Origin: Musa acuminata AAA Group
Lineage: Eukaryota > Streptophyta > Magnoliopsida > Zingiberales > Musaceae
DNA length: 64,000 nt
Direction of reading: 5' to 3'
Assembly: GCF_036884655.1 (NCBI RefSeq)
Contig: NC_088356.1
Span: forward strand, 12,072,001-12,136,000
How positions within the stretch are numbered: position 1 is the first letter of the stretch; every line of letters starts with the position of its first letter. Below, piece after piece: positions 1 through 11,079 of the stretch. Both the position numbers and the translations under genes were made by a program. The notes beneath the pieces are model-generated. The model searched no databases and had not been told where the DNA came from. It saw only the letters and a program-made list of their open reading frames with translations.

Positions 1-214
1 TGCGTCCCCGACCGATTAAGTTCGGCAATCTAGTCTTATACAAAGTCAAAGTTAGCGACCTGACCCGAGCGCGCGGCAAGCTCGATCCAAACTGGGAAGG
101 ACCTTATCGGGTGATCGACGTCGTCAGAATCGGCACATACCGGCTCACGACGATGCAAGGCCACCCCCTGGCGAGGACGTGGAGCGTGCAGAATCTTAAA
201 AGATTTTTCGTATA
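1..214 (+). pseudogene. Ty3/gypsy integrase C-terminal fragment, plus strand
   Basis: Plus-strand translation from base 3 to the TAG at 212-214 gives the typical end of a plant gypsy polyprotein: a short beta-rich module with GNLVLYK, then RGKLDPNWEGPYRV (the GPY/F-type module), then GTYRL and a terminal QNLKRFFV. The rest of this polyprotein lies outside the window. It is oriented opposite to the integrase core that starts at 350. It is therefore either the end of another, convergent element or an inverted piece of the same one. Family assignment rests on motif recognition only. Confidence 0.75.
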
Positions 215-349
215 GTGAAATCAAGAAAGACAAGGAAGAGGTCTGAACATTTTCATTTAAACAAAAATCCAGTTACAGGACCAGATAACATATTACAGCA
301 TCGGCGACACCCAACCTACCCCATTAGAAAAAATTACAATAGGTCTACC

Positions 350-1263
350 CTATTTCTCGGGGGCTTCGACGCTATCGTCAAAGGAAACTTCCTCGGGCAT
401 GTCGAGACCAGCTCGAAGTCCTTCGATCATTGTCCTTTCCTCGTAGTTTTCTGTTTGAGGGGTAGGGAAAACCACTTCGGGCGGTAGGACGACCTCGGTC
501 CCGAATGCGAGACTGTAGGGGGATTCTCCAGTCGCGGTTTTGGGGGTGGTCCATAAGGACCACAAGATACTAGGGAGCTCGTCCACCCAAACCGATCGGG
601 CTGTGGACGCTCTTCTTGTGAGCCCATCCAGAATGGATCGGTTGGTTACCTCCACCAAACCGTTCGTCTAGGGGAGGGCCACCGAGCTGAACCTCAATTG
701 AATCCTGTGGCTCGCGCAAAATTCTCAGAACCGCGCACTAACGAACTAGGCCCCATTATCTGTGATGATAGTCCTGGGCAAGCTGAACCGAGTCACTATA
801 TTCTTCCAGACGAATTTCTCCACCTAGCGTTCTGTGATTGTTGCTAGCGGCTCGGCTTCGACCCATTTGGTGAAGTAATCCACTCCTATGATGATGTATC
901 TTCGCTGCCTCGAGGCCGGCGGGAAAGGTCCGAGGAGGTCCAATCCCCATTGTGCGAACGGCTATGCACAGTTAATGGGGGCAAGCGGAACCGCGGGCTG
1001 TCGAGGCGTCCGAGCGTGCCTTTGGCACGAGCCGCATCGTTGCATGAAAGCTTTCGCGTCCCGACACATGGTCGGCCAATAGTACCCTTGGCGAAGAATC
1101 TTGCATGCCAAGGTTCGCCCATTGATGTGTTCCCCACAAATCCCTTCATGGACCTCGGCCAAAACCGACTGAGCTTCTTCGGGTTCCAGGCACCGTAGGA
1201 GAGGATGCGAGAAAGACCTCTTATAGAGCCGTCCATTCATCTCGGAGTACCATGCTTGCGTAC
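350..1263 (-). pseudogene. Gypsy integrase (zinc finger and catalytic core), broken
   Basis: The minus strand encodes the HHCC zinc finger (histidines in HEGICGEH, cysteines in CGSCQ), then a core start around WGLDLLGPFP, a second aspartate region around TDNGA, and the following helix region TNGLVEVTNRSIL with the expected glutamate. Stops and at least one frameshift interrupt it around 700-960. The readable frame ends at 350 soon after the conserved stretch GLRAGLD, where a normal element would continue into a linker and GPY/F module. The N-terminal side is cut exactly at 1263 by the nested element; the frame continues at 5826. Confidence 0.8.
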
Positions 1264-1708
1264 TGTCACGGACAAACTTCTCAACAAGATGTTGGATGTA
1301 ATGCTTATGTGTGTCCGTGTCTTTTGGCATGTTCATGCCCTGTACAGAATGTAAAGGGGCGGCCGAAGGCTTATAAGTCCCATTTTAGTTGGGTGGTGGC
1401 CTCTTTAGGCTTGTAAATAAAGGTTGTGTCATGTGGACACGTGCGAGAGATTTTCGGTCAGTAATGGACCATTTTACCCTTTGTTGTGCCACTGTTCAGA
1501 GCTTGTAAAGTCTGTTTGTAATTTGCATTGTCTATGAAGTGTTTTTCGGACATGTTTGCTTGTGGATCCCGATTGAGGCGTTCTCTTTAACCCGTTCTCT
1601 CGTTTGTTGGTCCTAAGGGACAATGGGAGGCTTTGGGGAGGCTGACCTTTGCGGACGGACGCGCGAGGGTGCCGCACGACTTAGGCAAAACCAGCTAAGT
1701 CCGTGTCA
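1264..1708 (+). repeat. 5' LTR of the nested non-autonomous element
   Basis: A 445-base LTR with TG...CA ends, matching 5381-5825 along its whole length with five substitutions. The near identity of the two LTRs indicates a recent insertion. Confidence 0.92.
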
Positions 1709-1710
1709 TA

Positions 1711-1722
1711 TGGTATCAGAGC
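1711..1722 (+). other. Primer-binding site (initiator tRNA-Met type)
   Basis: TGGTATCAGAGC lies two bases after the 5' LTR. It is complementary to the 3' end of plant initiator methionine tRNA, the common primer of plant LTR elements. It fixes the sense strand of the element as plus. Confidence 0.9.
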
Positions 1723-4700
1723 GGGACAAGCACTCATAGAAACACTTGACATGCAAACGTGGGGGACCTAGCGGGACTGCGTTGAGGGCAGTCAGCACAC
1801 GCGCGACCGTTTGAGGGAAAACGGGCATGGAGATGTAGGGAAAAGAGTCGCTCAGTGGAGCGGGCATCTGAGATTGGCATTCAGAGGAATGGCCAACCCT
1901 TCGCGCAAGAGGCACCACGAGAACAGGCAAGCTTGGAAGAATTTGGAGCGCACAAAGGTTGGGATGGCTGAGTTTGAGCTACGGCTCAACGTTGACAACT
2001 ATACTTGATGGTGCTCTAGGCAAGCGAGGCGCTTGGCAAGAATGAGACCATGCAAGGTGGAATGAGTTGCTCAACGACCAAAAGAGTTATGCAAAGCTCA
2101 CAGAGGTGAGGGGAATTGCTAACTCGAAGAATTTGGTACTCATGCATGGGCTTGTATGCGGACGATGGAATGTTCGTGGCCATCCCAAGGCGACCGAAAC
2201 TCGGCGCCATGGAGCATTGAAACTTTCTCTTCGGCATGTGAAGGATACGTCCGTCGGAGGCTAAAGTGTGCAACGAGTTTAGCATGTTGCTAGGCCTTGA
2301 GGGGTGCAGCGGGGGCTGTATTGACATGGAGTCGCAATCTAGCAAGTGCGTTTGCAGGAGGCAGAACAGTGCACAGTTTGTTCAGCAGATCGGAGTAGTC
2401 CAAGGGGATGGTGGTCTCCGAAACGAAGAGAGATGTTGCTCCAACGGGATAGTTATCCAGGAGGGATAAGTCCCGGCTCTCCAGAGGGAGAATCATGTGA
2501 GACGGACCTCACATGTTGAGGAGGAGTACCTCAACAAACAACAACTCCACGAAGCTCGATGGACTGAGCAAGCGGCGAGGAGTTGTCGCATGATCTCGCT
2601 CGAGAGAATGCATTGGTGGATGCATTGCGAGATCAAGTGGGGGAGCGACCTAAAGCAACTCAAATGAAGGCACACTTAGAGTCGATATAGAGATTGGACT
2701 CAAGGGAGGGCTGACCCGTGGAATGGTGGGCACGAGGGCCACCATCGACTCAATGCGAAAACGAGGAGCGGAGCAACTTGGGTGTAACTTGGCAAAGTTC
2801 CCAAGCCGCATGAAGGGAGCCAGCAGAGAAGTTGGAACATGGAGCAGAGGCACAGTGCTTTTCTTAGACAGAGGTCAAGGACATGAGCTCTTGCAGAGGC
2901 AAGAGCAGGATCATGTTGTTCCATGGGTCCTTCATTCTGACGGAGTGGACTCATCTTGCATGGTGCCAAAGACGAAGGGAGCTTCTGGGCACATACACCT
3001 TATCTCGGAGGAGCATTTGATGGAGGAACTAAGGCGACTCAATTTGCGGAGGCGAAGTTGGGTTCAGAAGGCCTTAGCACGGGGCAAGAGGACGCAGAGG
3101 CGGGTACTCTTGAAGAATATGCCACAGTGTTGCCATTCAAGTTGCCATGAAGGAAGCGGTGCGCAGCGGAGATTGTGCTGGTAGGGGCAGAGGCCCAGGA
3201 TCCAGACAACGGTGCACAAATTACAGTGAAGTCGGTGGACTTCGGGAGCTACTAGGCGACAGACTGTCCTAGAGCGGTGCTTCATCTAGGTGTGACCCAA
3301 GGGTGGGTGGATGAAGGTCGATTGCCAAAGGAGCAAACAAAATCGAAGGTGGAGGAGACCCTGCGATGTTTTGGCAGAGGCCACACATGGAGGGTTCACA
3401 ATTCGAGTTTATTCCACAAGGATCAGAATGCAATGGAGATGTCACCAGGAGGCGACATGGTGCAGCGGATCGTGGTGGAACAATTCGTGGCAATGCGATA
3501 CACACAATCAGTCCCGTGAGGGATGAGATCATATGGAGGTATGATCGGGAGCTACTGGGAGCTCCGCTTTGGTGAACAACACGACGGCAAGAAGGGCTAT
3601 GGATTCAAGGAGTGAAGGCCATGGTACCGCAGAGGCGGGTCTTCTGGGCGTGCACCGAATTTTGCATCGGATGAAAACCTTGGTCATCAGCATATGGGGG
3701 CTGGGTTCCACCAAGGGAAAAGTTCGAATGCAAGTACCAGTGAGTTCCATGGGAGGGACTTGATCATACAGAGGTATGATCGAAAGAGCTGGAGAGTTGG
3801 ACTGCTCCAGAGCTCATATTCGCTTAAGGGAGCCCAACAAGTCAGAGGACAAGGTCGAGTAAGCGAACGTTGCTACCAAGGAAGCTAAGGAGAACAGAAT
3901 CGGTGCAAACCCTACAATATGATGGCAGAGGCCATGCATGGGAGTTGCAGTCTGTCTTTCCATCGACCAAATAGACTGCTTGGAGAACACAGAGGTGTTG
4001 AAGCAGGAGGTCGAAAGGGGCGAGGAAGTGACGATGAGTCCAGAGGGACTTAGCTACCCAAAAATCAACATCAGTTAGAATGGAGGTGGACTCAGAGGAG
4101 TGCCACGGAGACATATCTACTGATCGTGGAGAAAAGGGATGCAGAGGCGAGGCGACGGATAGTAGGGCCATGGGCATGGCAGCGCCATGGTAACGCAGAG
4201 GCGGGACTTCCGTCAAAGTCATTGATCCCTTGCTCTCATGGAGGGAGAGCGCTTGGTCGTGAAAGGGGCCGAGGAGGTGGAGCATGCAGAGGCAATCTCC
4301 AAGTACCGAGACAAGGCTGAAGGGCATAGGCCAAGAAACTTCGTAAGACCGGTGTCAACAAGTTTCTCATCAAGATAGCCGTAAGTGAAGGACTTCGGGT
4401 CATGCAAGAGTGCACGACCAAGGAACGAAGCAGGCAGTACGCGGTGCTGTCCCTTTGCTACTCAGTGGAGTAGGCGGCAGTGTTGATGGAGAAGACGGTA
4501 CAATCCCAGAGGCGACCTCATCTATCAGAGAATTACTCCAAGTTGGGGTGAAAACTTCCCGCATTCCAGAAGTTCAATGGCATTGAGAAGGTGAATCACA
4601 GTAGCTAACTCAACGCAAGGAGTGCAAACACTTCAAGTGCTTCAGAAGTGTGAGCAAAGAGCAGGCGAAGGCCAGTAACCAGCTCGATGCGTGAAGTACA

Positions 4701-5361
4701 ACTTCGAGGAGGCGGGCGAAGTCAAGTAACCTTTGCCTTCTCAACTCTTAAGAGAATGGGCGAAACCGAGTACCCCAATTCTCTTATCTATCCAGCAGAG
4801 GAGCTCTGCACAAGTTCAAAGACCCTTCGAAGATAATGAAAGACAATAGTTGTTAAATCCTCACCAACGGTGATCAGTGCTACTGAGAGTAGATTGTCCG
4901 CTTCATTTCCCAACGAAATGCCAATCGAAAGCGGAAGTGATGCGAACCTACTTGGATGTGACAACTAACTGAAAGAAGAGTCAATGAGCAGATTTTGTGG
5001 AGGAAGGACCCAAAACTTCAGAAGTTTGCGAGGCGATGCTCGTTAAAGCTCCAACAAGCATCCACCCAGTTCAAGCAGCATGTGGAAATTTTGAGAGACT
5101 GGCGCAGTAAGGATGGTCTTTTCCTTCATTTGGTGGATCCGCAGGAATCAACGAGGATCAACACAACTCAGCCAACCCCACACCAGAGTCAGAGTCATTG
5201 GCGAGTTGAAGCAGCATAGCGGATCAAAGGTTCGACTACTCAAAAACAGCAGCGGAGAGCAGCTGGGAGCCAGGAGGCGCATTGCAGCTGGAGCAGAAGA
5301 TTGAAGATTCAACAAAGGCGAAGAGTTGCAGTGTTCACAAAGGCTTCGACGAGGACGTCGA
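1723..5361 (+). other. Internal region of the non-autonomous element, no recognisable protein
   Basis: No frame longer than about 160 codons is open. The longest ones (for example 2723-3184 plus and 3842-4327 minus) show no known domain. The region contains short related stretches, for example around 3530-3570 and 3770-3815, and around 3615-3640 and 4165-4205, which suggests old internal duplication. The whole region is collinear with blocks between 17313 and 28680 on the other strand, so it is the defining sequence of a family rather than random filler. Confidence 0.7.
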
Positions 5362-5380
5362 AGGGATAAGTGGGGGAGAA
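5362..5380 (+). other. Polypurine tract of the nested element
   Basis: A purine-rich run (AGGGATAAGTGGGGGAGAA) lies directly before the 3' LTR, where plus-strand DNA synthesis would be primed. Confidence 0.75.
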
Positions 5381-5825
5381 TGTCACGGACAAACTTCTCA
5401 ACAAGATGTTGGATGTAATGCTTATGTGTGTCCGTGTCTTTTGGCATGTTCATGCCCTGTACAGAATGTAAAGGGGCGGCCGAAGGCTTATAAGTCCCAT
5501 TTTAGTTGGGTGGTGGCCTCTTTAGGCTTGTAAATAAAGGTTGTGTCATGTGGACACGTGCGAGAGCTTTTCGGTCTGTAATGGACCATTTTATCCTTTG
5601 TTGTGCCACTGTTCAGAGCTTGTAAAGTCTGTTTGTAATTTGCATTGTCTATAAAGTGTTTTTCGGACATGTTTGCTTGTGGATCCCGATTGAGGCGTTC
5701 TCTTTAACCCGTTCTCTCGTTTGTTGGTCCTAAGGGACAATGGGAGGCTTTGGGGAGGCTGACCTTTGCGGACGGACACGCGAGGGTGCCGCACGACTTA
5801 GGCAAAACCAGCTAAGTCCGTGTCA
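5381..5825 (+). repeat. 3' LTR of the nested non-autonomous element
   Basis: Exact-length partner (445 bases) of the 5' LTR at 1264-1708. It is followed by the GTAC target duplication at 5826-5829. Confidence 0.92.
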
Positions 5826-6922
5826 GTACGGCGCAGACGCCGAGCCGCGGCCTCATCGGTGGGAAGGATCTCGTCCCGCTTGTAGCGCAGCATTTCCTGT
5901 ATGCACGTAGTCTGCGGGTCGGCCGGGGACACAACTGCGATCGCGATCGCTCGGAAAGGGAGTTCCTCGACCTCGAGCCGGGCTTCGAGATCTGACTTTG
6001 ATGCTAGTTTAGCCAGTGCATCTGCTCACTCGTTCTCACTTCTCGGGACCCTAGATAACATAAAGCGAGAGAAGTTGGCAGTCAGGCTTTTTACCTCTAC
6101 TAGGTACTTTGACATGGTTGGGTCCCGGGCATCGTATCTGCCGTTGAGGTGCTCGGCCACTAGCTGTGAGTCGGTGAGGACGTGTATGGCATCCACCTGC
6201 ATCTCAATGGCTAATCGGAGTCCTACTAGGAGCGCCTCATACTCTGCCTCGTTATTCGTGGCTTGAAAGCTGAAGCGAAGGAAGCGTTCGAACGATCGTC
6301 CGTCGGGGGCTTCCAACACTAGCCCCGCACCCGCGCCCTTCGAGCTGGCTGATCCGTCCATGCGCAGGACCCATCCTTCACTAACCTGCTCAGAATCCTC
6401 ATCCTCGGGCTGAGTTAGTTCCGAGATGAAGTCGGCTACCGATTGGGCCTTGATGGCGGTTCTTGGTACATATTGTATGTCGAACTCGTCGAGCTCCACC
6501 GACCATTTGAGGAGGTGACCTGCAACGTCAAATTTAGACAAAACCTGTCGGAGCTGTTGGTCGGTAATTACCTCAATTGGATGGGCTTGGAAGTAGGGGC
6601 GCAGCTTTCGGGCCGTTAGCACGAGCGCTAGTGCCAATCTTTCAATCGGCTGGTACCGATCCTCGGGCCCGTTTAGGACGTGGCTGACGTAGTAGACTGG
6701 TAGCTGATCCCCGAAGGCTTCTTTAGTCAGGACGGAGCTGATCGCGTGTTGGGATGCGGCCAGGTAGATATTGAGTTTCTCCTCGGAAGAGATTGAGGCA
6801 AGGCGAGGGAGGCTGGCCATGTGTTGTTTTACGCGTACGAGGGCTTCCTCGCACTTGGCCGTCCATTGGAAGTTCTTCGGGTTTTTTAGGGCCTGGAAGA
6901 AGGGGAGGCATCGATCACCCGA
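5826..6922 (-). pseudogene. Gypsy RNase H region (two RNase H-type domains), broken
   Basis: Minus-strand translation shows the RNase H domain that follows a gypsy reverse transcriptase (LYLAAS-like start, then YYVSHVLNG, TDQQLRQVL and LLKWSVELDEFDIQY). After it comes a second RNase H-like domain with RMDGSASSKGAGAGLVL, NNEAEYEALLVGL and LTDSQLV, carrying the D-E-D pattern. This second domain is characteristic of Tat-lineage elements. An in-frame stop lies at about 6026. The frame then continues to the insertion point of the nested element. Confidence 0.82.
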
Positions 6923-7606
6923 TCAGGAAAGAAACCTAGCTAGGGCGGTGAGCCTGCCGTTCAGCCGTTGCAACTCCTTGATTGTCCGAGGGGCCTGCAT
7001 GCTAATAATTGCCTGGACCTTTTCCGGGTTGGCGTCGATTCCCCTTTCGTGTATGATGAATTCGAGGAACCTTCCCGAGCTGATGCCGAAAGCACATTTT
7101 GTCAGGTTGAGTCGCATGTTGTATCTTCGCAACGTGGCAAACATCTCAGCTAAGTCTATTAGGTGGGTCGTTGTCGTACGGCTTTTCATGATCATGTCAT
7201 CGACATAGACCTCCATATTTCACCCGATCTGCCGAGCGAACATCTTGTTCACGGTTCTCTGATACGTGGCACCAACATTCTTTAGCCTGAACAGCATGAC
7301 CCTATAAAAATATACCCCTTGGTCGGTGAGGAAGGCCGTGTGCTCTTGGTCCTCGGGCGCCATCCTGATCTGGTTGTAGTCGGAGAAGGCGTCCATAAAT
7401 GAGAGGCGGGCATGCCTGACAGTCGCATCGACCAACTGGTCGATCCTCGGGAGGGGGTAGCAGTCTTTCGGGCACACACGATTGAGATTGGTGTAGTCAA
7501 CGCACATCCTCCAGCTCCCATTAGATTTTTTCACGAGGACTACATTGGACAGCCATCGCGGGTATTTGACTTCCTCTATGAAGCCCGCTGCCAAAAGTCG
7601 CTCCAC
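6923..7606 (-). pseudogene. Gypsy reverse transcriptase, broken by a stop
   Basis: The minus strand encodes a reverse transcriptase palm and fingers: SNVVLVKKSNGSWRMCVDY, then FMDAFSDYNQI, then the catalytic YVDDM box just after an in-frame stop at about 7217-7220. The following KCAFGISSGRFL and NPEKVQAI motifs are standard for gypsy elements. A further stop at 6923 ends the readable part. The domain is nearly full length but cannot be translated without readthrough. Confidence 0.87.
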
Positions 7607-7792
7607 CTCCTCACGAACAACTAGTTGTCAGTCGGGGGCCTGTCGTCGGGGCCTCTGCCTCACCTGGGGAGCATCGGGCGAAATGTTTAGGTGATGTTGG
7701 GCAACCTTTGGGTTGATGCCTGTCATGTCAGCCGGCGACCAGGTGAAGACGTCAGCGTTCTCCTGTAGGAAGCCGACGAGCTACTCCCTTTC

Positions 7793-9124
7793 TCACTCAT
7801 GGAGTTCCGACACGATTTTGATCGTCCGGTCTGGCCGACCCTCTATTAGGGGTAAGCTATTAGTGGACTCCATTGGCTCAAGATGTTGGGTCGGTTTCTT
7901 TGTTTCCCGGGGATCCCCTAGTGCTTGTTCGGTCCTTGCCCTTTTGTGTAATGAGACCGCCGTCAAGTAGCACCGTCTAGATTCGAGGGGACTTCCCCAG
8001 ACTTCCCTGACCCCGGTGTGAGTCAGAAACTTCACTGTTTGGTAGTAAGTGGAGATAACAGCCCTGATCTTGTTGAGGGTCGGGCGGCCAAGGATTGCGT
8101 TGTATGCAGTGGGGAGGTCAACCACCAAGAAGGTCGCTATCACCGTCTTGGACCTTGGTGGGACTTCCAGGGTTAGGGGCAAGGTGATCGCTCCCAACTG
8201 TGAGATCGAGTTGCCGGTGAACCCGGTGAGTGCCGAGCACATCGGTTCCAAGGCGTCTCTAGTTACCCCGAGCTTTTGAAACGCATCCAGGTAGAGCACG
8301 TCGGCTGAGCTCCCTGTGTCGATCATGATCCTCTTCACTTGGGCGTCGACGATCCTGGCCGCTATTACGAGTGGATCATCGTGCTCGAATCGCTCGGTTC
8401 CTTTGGCCAGGAACGTGACCTCAGGCTCGGGTCCGCGTTTGGGGGCTTCGGCCGCCGCGGCGCGGGCGTATGTCTTTCGCCCGGACATACTATTCCCCCC
8501 GAATGCTGGGCCGCCTGTTATCACGTCAATCTGCCGCTCAACAGGGCCCTCCGGGCGGGGTGAAAGCTCCTTGGCTTGTCGGAGGTACCGGCCGAGGTGT
8601 CCTCCGCGAATGAGCTTCTTAATCTGCCGTTTCAACTCGCGGCACTCCTCGGTGTCATGTCTGTTTTGTCGATGGAAACGGCAATACTTGGATCGGTCCC
8701 CGAGCTCCCGCGAACTTCTCATCGGGTTAGGGGATTTGAGCAACCCCTTCTCCCTTATTTGGAGGAATATCTCTGTTCGAGACACCCCCGAGATGGGGAG
8801 CGGGGACCTCGATGCTGGCTAGTCAGGTCGGTCCACCTTGCGCCTCGACGCGATAGATTGTTGCCCCCGGGGTGGCTCCGGCCTAACCCTTTTGTGCTCC
8901 TCTCGCCTCCGGGCCATCCATGCCTCGGCCGCGATGTACTGGTTAGCCCGCTGGAGCATCTCCGGTACCGTGGTGGGGGGTCACTCCACAAGGGACCAGA
9001 AGAATCTGGACGGTCGTAGGCCTATCATAAACGCCTGCATTAATAGAGAGGGATGAGCGTCCGGCAACCCTCGGATTTCCGTAGCAAAATGATTCACAAA
9101 ATGGGAGAGGGGCTCGACCTCCCT
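7793..9124 (-). pseudogene. Gypsy gag C-terminal part and aspartic protease
   Basis: This is the largest open part of the element (330 codons at 7793-8785, with the same reading continuing upstream). It starts with gag sequence including the [14 protein letters not shown] knuckle and GGHLGRYL, followed by a linker and the aspartic protease with the active-site motif [11 protein letters not shown]. The protease flap region and AILGRPTLN are also visible. A stop at 7793 separates it from the reverse transcriptase part. I place its left edge at that stop. Confidence 0.82.
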
Positions 9125-10009
9125 TTAGTTAAGTCTGAGGAGCAGTGCGACGGGCGGCTTCGGCCGGGCGTACGCTAGGAAGTTAAGCTCAAAGTCTTTG
9201 GCGAGCTGATCAAAGGATGTGATCGCCCCAGCCTTCAGGCCACTATACCATGCGCGAGTTGGGCCCCTCAGTGTCGTGGGAAACGCCCTGCACATCAAGG
9301 CGTTTGAGGTCCCGTATAGCGCCATCTAGGCTCGGAAGGCGGCTATGTGGTCCGTCAGGTCGGTGGCGCCGTCGTATGCATCGAGAGAGGGAAGACGGAA
9401 GTTCGGGGGGATTGACTGATCTTGTATCTCAAGCGCGAACAGAGACCCCCGATGTGCGTCCTCCCCAAGTTCTTCCTTAGACTTACGAACCTCCCTCTGC
9501 ACTTCGTCGAGTCGTTGGTTAACGCAGCGTAGCTGGGCTCGCAGGGAGCCCGCTGAATCTGAAGATAACACCTCGGGCTCCAAGCAGGCGCTCGGGTTTC
9601 CCATTGCTCGATCTTCGAGCGGGGGCGGCCAGACTTGAGGCGACGCGGGGAGTTCCGGGGGTATCGTGTGAGCCCGAAAGCGCAGCACTTGTTGCAGCAG
9701 TGGTTGGATCGCAGGTGGGTGCGCCGGATGAGAAATGAGTGGGATAATGGTCTGCACCATCCCATTCAGAGCTCGAACTTGATGAGCGAGGTCCTGAAAG
9801 GCCTCGGGCGATACGGGCGATGGGTCGGTTGGGACGCCTTCGGGCGGCGACAAGCCCGGGTCGTTGAATAACCGCCAATAGCGCTCTGAAGTTGCAGCGG
9901 GGTGCTCAGCTAGGGGTTCACCATGCAGGGGGCGTTCCCCCGGAGCCCCGATCAGGCACGACCCCTTAGCTGGGGGTTCGTCTGGGTCGATCTGGCGATC
10001 CCTCGACAT
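9125..10009 (-). pseudogene. Gypsy gag N-terminal part
   Basis: The ATG at 10009 (minus strand) opens a proline-rich gag start of 227 residues. An in-frame stop lies at 9326. The same frame continues to 9125 with the retrotransposon gag core ([30 protein letters not shown]). So gag is interrupted by two stops. The ATG choice is supported by its position about 25 bases after the primer-binding region. Confidence 0.8.
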
Positions 10010-10014
10010 TCGGG

Positions 10015-10034
10015 CCCTCCCTCTAGCGCCAAAA
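10015..10034 (-). other. Primer-binding region of the gypsy element
   Basis: On the minus strand the LTR ends in CTAACA and is followed by TTTTGGCGCTAGAGGGAGGG. A TGGCGC-type site directly after the LTR is usual for Tat-group and related gypsy elements. The matching tRNA was not determined. Confidence 0.6.
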
Positions 10035-10664
10035 TGTTAGTGTCAACAACTTTAAGCTGCAGCCTCGGGGCCAACACAGTTGGGTTCGGGTCTGAATGAG
10101 CGGGGATCTTCATGGATTACCCTTGAGAGTGCTGAGGCAGCCGACTACGTTGGTCCGGTCTCGACGAGACAACCGTTTCTTCTGGGAGGGAACTCCTCGC
10201 CTGGGTGCGTGGTGGGAGGCGCTCCGTCTTCGTCCCTACATACAGGTCAAGTCGGGAGAGCTCGACCCGACCCCTCCGATGGTCAAGTCAGTCGAGAATC
10301 TTGGGAGGTTTTCTCCTCTCTTTTCTTTTTCCCCTCCCTCGTTCCGAACGCGAGGGTTTTTATAGGGAAGGTCACCGTGTGCCCGCTTGTAGGGAGCAGG
10401 ACCATACATAGGAAGGCGTTTGACCCCGGCGTTGGGGTTGCGTGGAGGACCGGGCTCCTGTAGGATAGCAACGTGCCTCGTTCGACATTTTGGTCTGTCT
10501 CAGCTCGGCACTGTCAAGTCACACCGAGACAAACGGCCCATGCATCTCCTCGGTCCGCGTGACCCAGGAGACGTCACCCGGGAGCAGACGATGTCAGTTT
10601 GCGTCCCATCATTATTATTACCCTCGTCACATGACACCGGTACCGAAGAACAAGATTTGCAACA
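10035..10664 (-). repeat. 5' LTR of the gypsy element
   Basis: The inner edge is clear: on the plus strand it starts TGTTAGTGTC at 10035, next to the primer-binding region. A minus-strand TATAAAAA box at 10357-10364 marks the promoter. The outer edge is inferred at the ...GCAACA at 10664, giving about 630 bases. The partner LTR is not in the window, so this edge cannot be checked by comparison. An alternative edge near 11307 (ending CTTAACA) was considered less likely because it would include a gene exon and its promoter. Confidence 0.5.
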
Positions 10665-10842
10665 TTAAGATGAGAGATCTCAAAGAATTTTCCTTCCTGT
10701 CTTCTCTATAACAAGAACTTTAGCTCCTTGGCCATCAAGAAAGCAAGATCACCTTTTTTTTCTTCCATTACGGACACAGCAAGTCAAAAACTCGGGGGGG
10801 TGGGGAGGGAGGGGGGACACGTGGAAGAGGAGGAGAACTCAC

Positions 10843-11005
10843 CGAGCCTTCGCTGGGGAAGGGAAGTCCGATGCCGGATGGAGATCTGGACGGCGGCGGA
10901 GGACAGGCGGCGGAGATCGGAGGGCTGACGGAAGCCGAGGCCGGAGACGCCGTCGGCTCTCTCTTCCCCGAGTAAAGATTTGGAGTACGCCAAAGAAGAA
11001 GCCAT
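10843..11005 (-). CDS. First coding exon of an unidentified gene with a plastid-type targeting leader
   Basis: The minus-strand ATG at 11005 (MASSLAYSKSLL...) opens a 54-codon exon rich in Ser, Ala, Arg and Leu with almost no acidic residues after position 20. This is the composition of a chloroplast transit peptide. It ends at a good 5' splice site, CTCG|GTGAGT (exon end 10843). A TATA box lies 75-84 bases upstream of the ATG and a GGGCCC promoter box about 310 bases upstream. No homologous mature protein is visible: the next exons would be to the left, where the gypsy element lies. Identity unknown. It could be a live gene with a large first intron or a gene cut off by the insertion. Confidence 0.6.
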
Positions 11006-11079
11006 GATGGATCGATCGCCTCGATCTGGTTTCGTCAAATATGCGAACTCGATCACGATGGGCGAGAGGTGGGTAGGAA

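Larger units (their letters stand above)
1264..5825 (+). mobile_element. Young non-autonomous LTR retrotransposon nested in the gypsy integrase
   Basis: Two direct repeats of exactly 445 bases (1264-1708 and 5381-5825) begin with TGTCACGGAC and end with TCCGTGTCA, so they have TG...CA ends. They differ at five positions by my reading. GTAC flanks both sides (1260-1263 and 5826-5829); this 4-base target duplication is shorter than the usual 5. A primer-binding site follows the left LTR and a purine-rich tract precedes the right LTR, so the element sense is plus. The 3.67-kb interior has no gag, protease, reverse transcriptase or integrase that I can recognise. It must depend on proteins from another element. 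The gypsy integrase frame is continuous across the insertion when one GTAC is ignored. Confidence 0.9.
350..10664 (-). mobile_element. Ty3/gypsy LTR retrotransposon (Tat lineage), decayed, minus strand
   Basis: Reading the minus strand from right to left gives LTR, primer-binding region, gag, aspartic protease, reverse transcriptase, RNase H, a second RNase H-type domain and integrase. This is the Ty3/gypsy order. The zinc-knuckle style of gag and the extra RNase H domain with NNEAEYEAL point to the Tat (Ogre/Retand-like) group. The reading frame is broken by several in-frame stops (for example near 9326, 9125, 7217 and 6026) and by shifts in the integrase, so this copy cannot make a full polyprotein. 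A 4.56-kb element is nested at 1264-5825. The 3' LTR is not seen: the element either runs off the window or is rearranged at about 215-395. Confidence 0.85.

Noticed and set aside
1711..1722. tRNA gene at TGGTATCAGAGC
   Set aside because: Only the primer-complement of a tRNA end is present; no cloverleaf. The same holds at 57888-57899.
2723..3184. 153-codon plus-strand frame as a gene
   Set aside because: It lies inside the non-autonomous LTR element, shows no domain, and the homologous old copy has no equivalent open frame on that strand.
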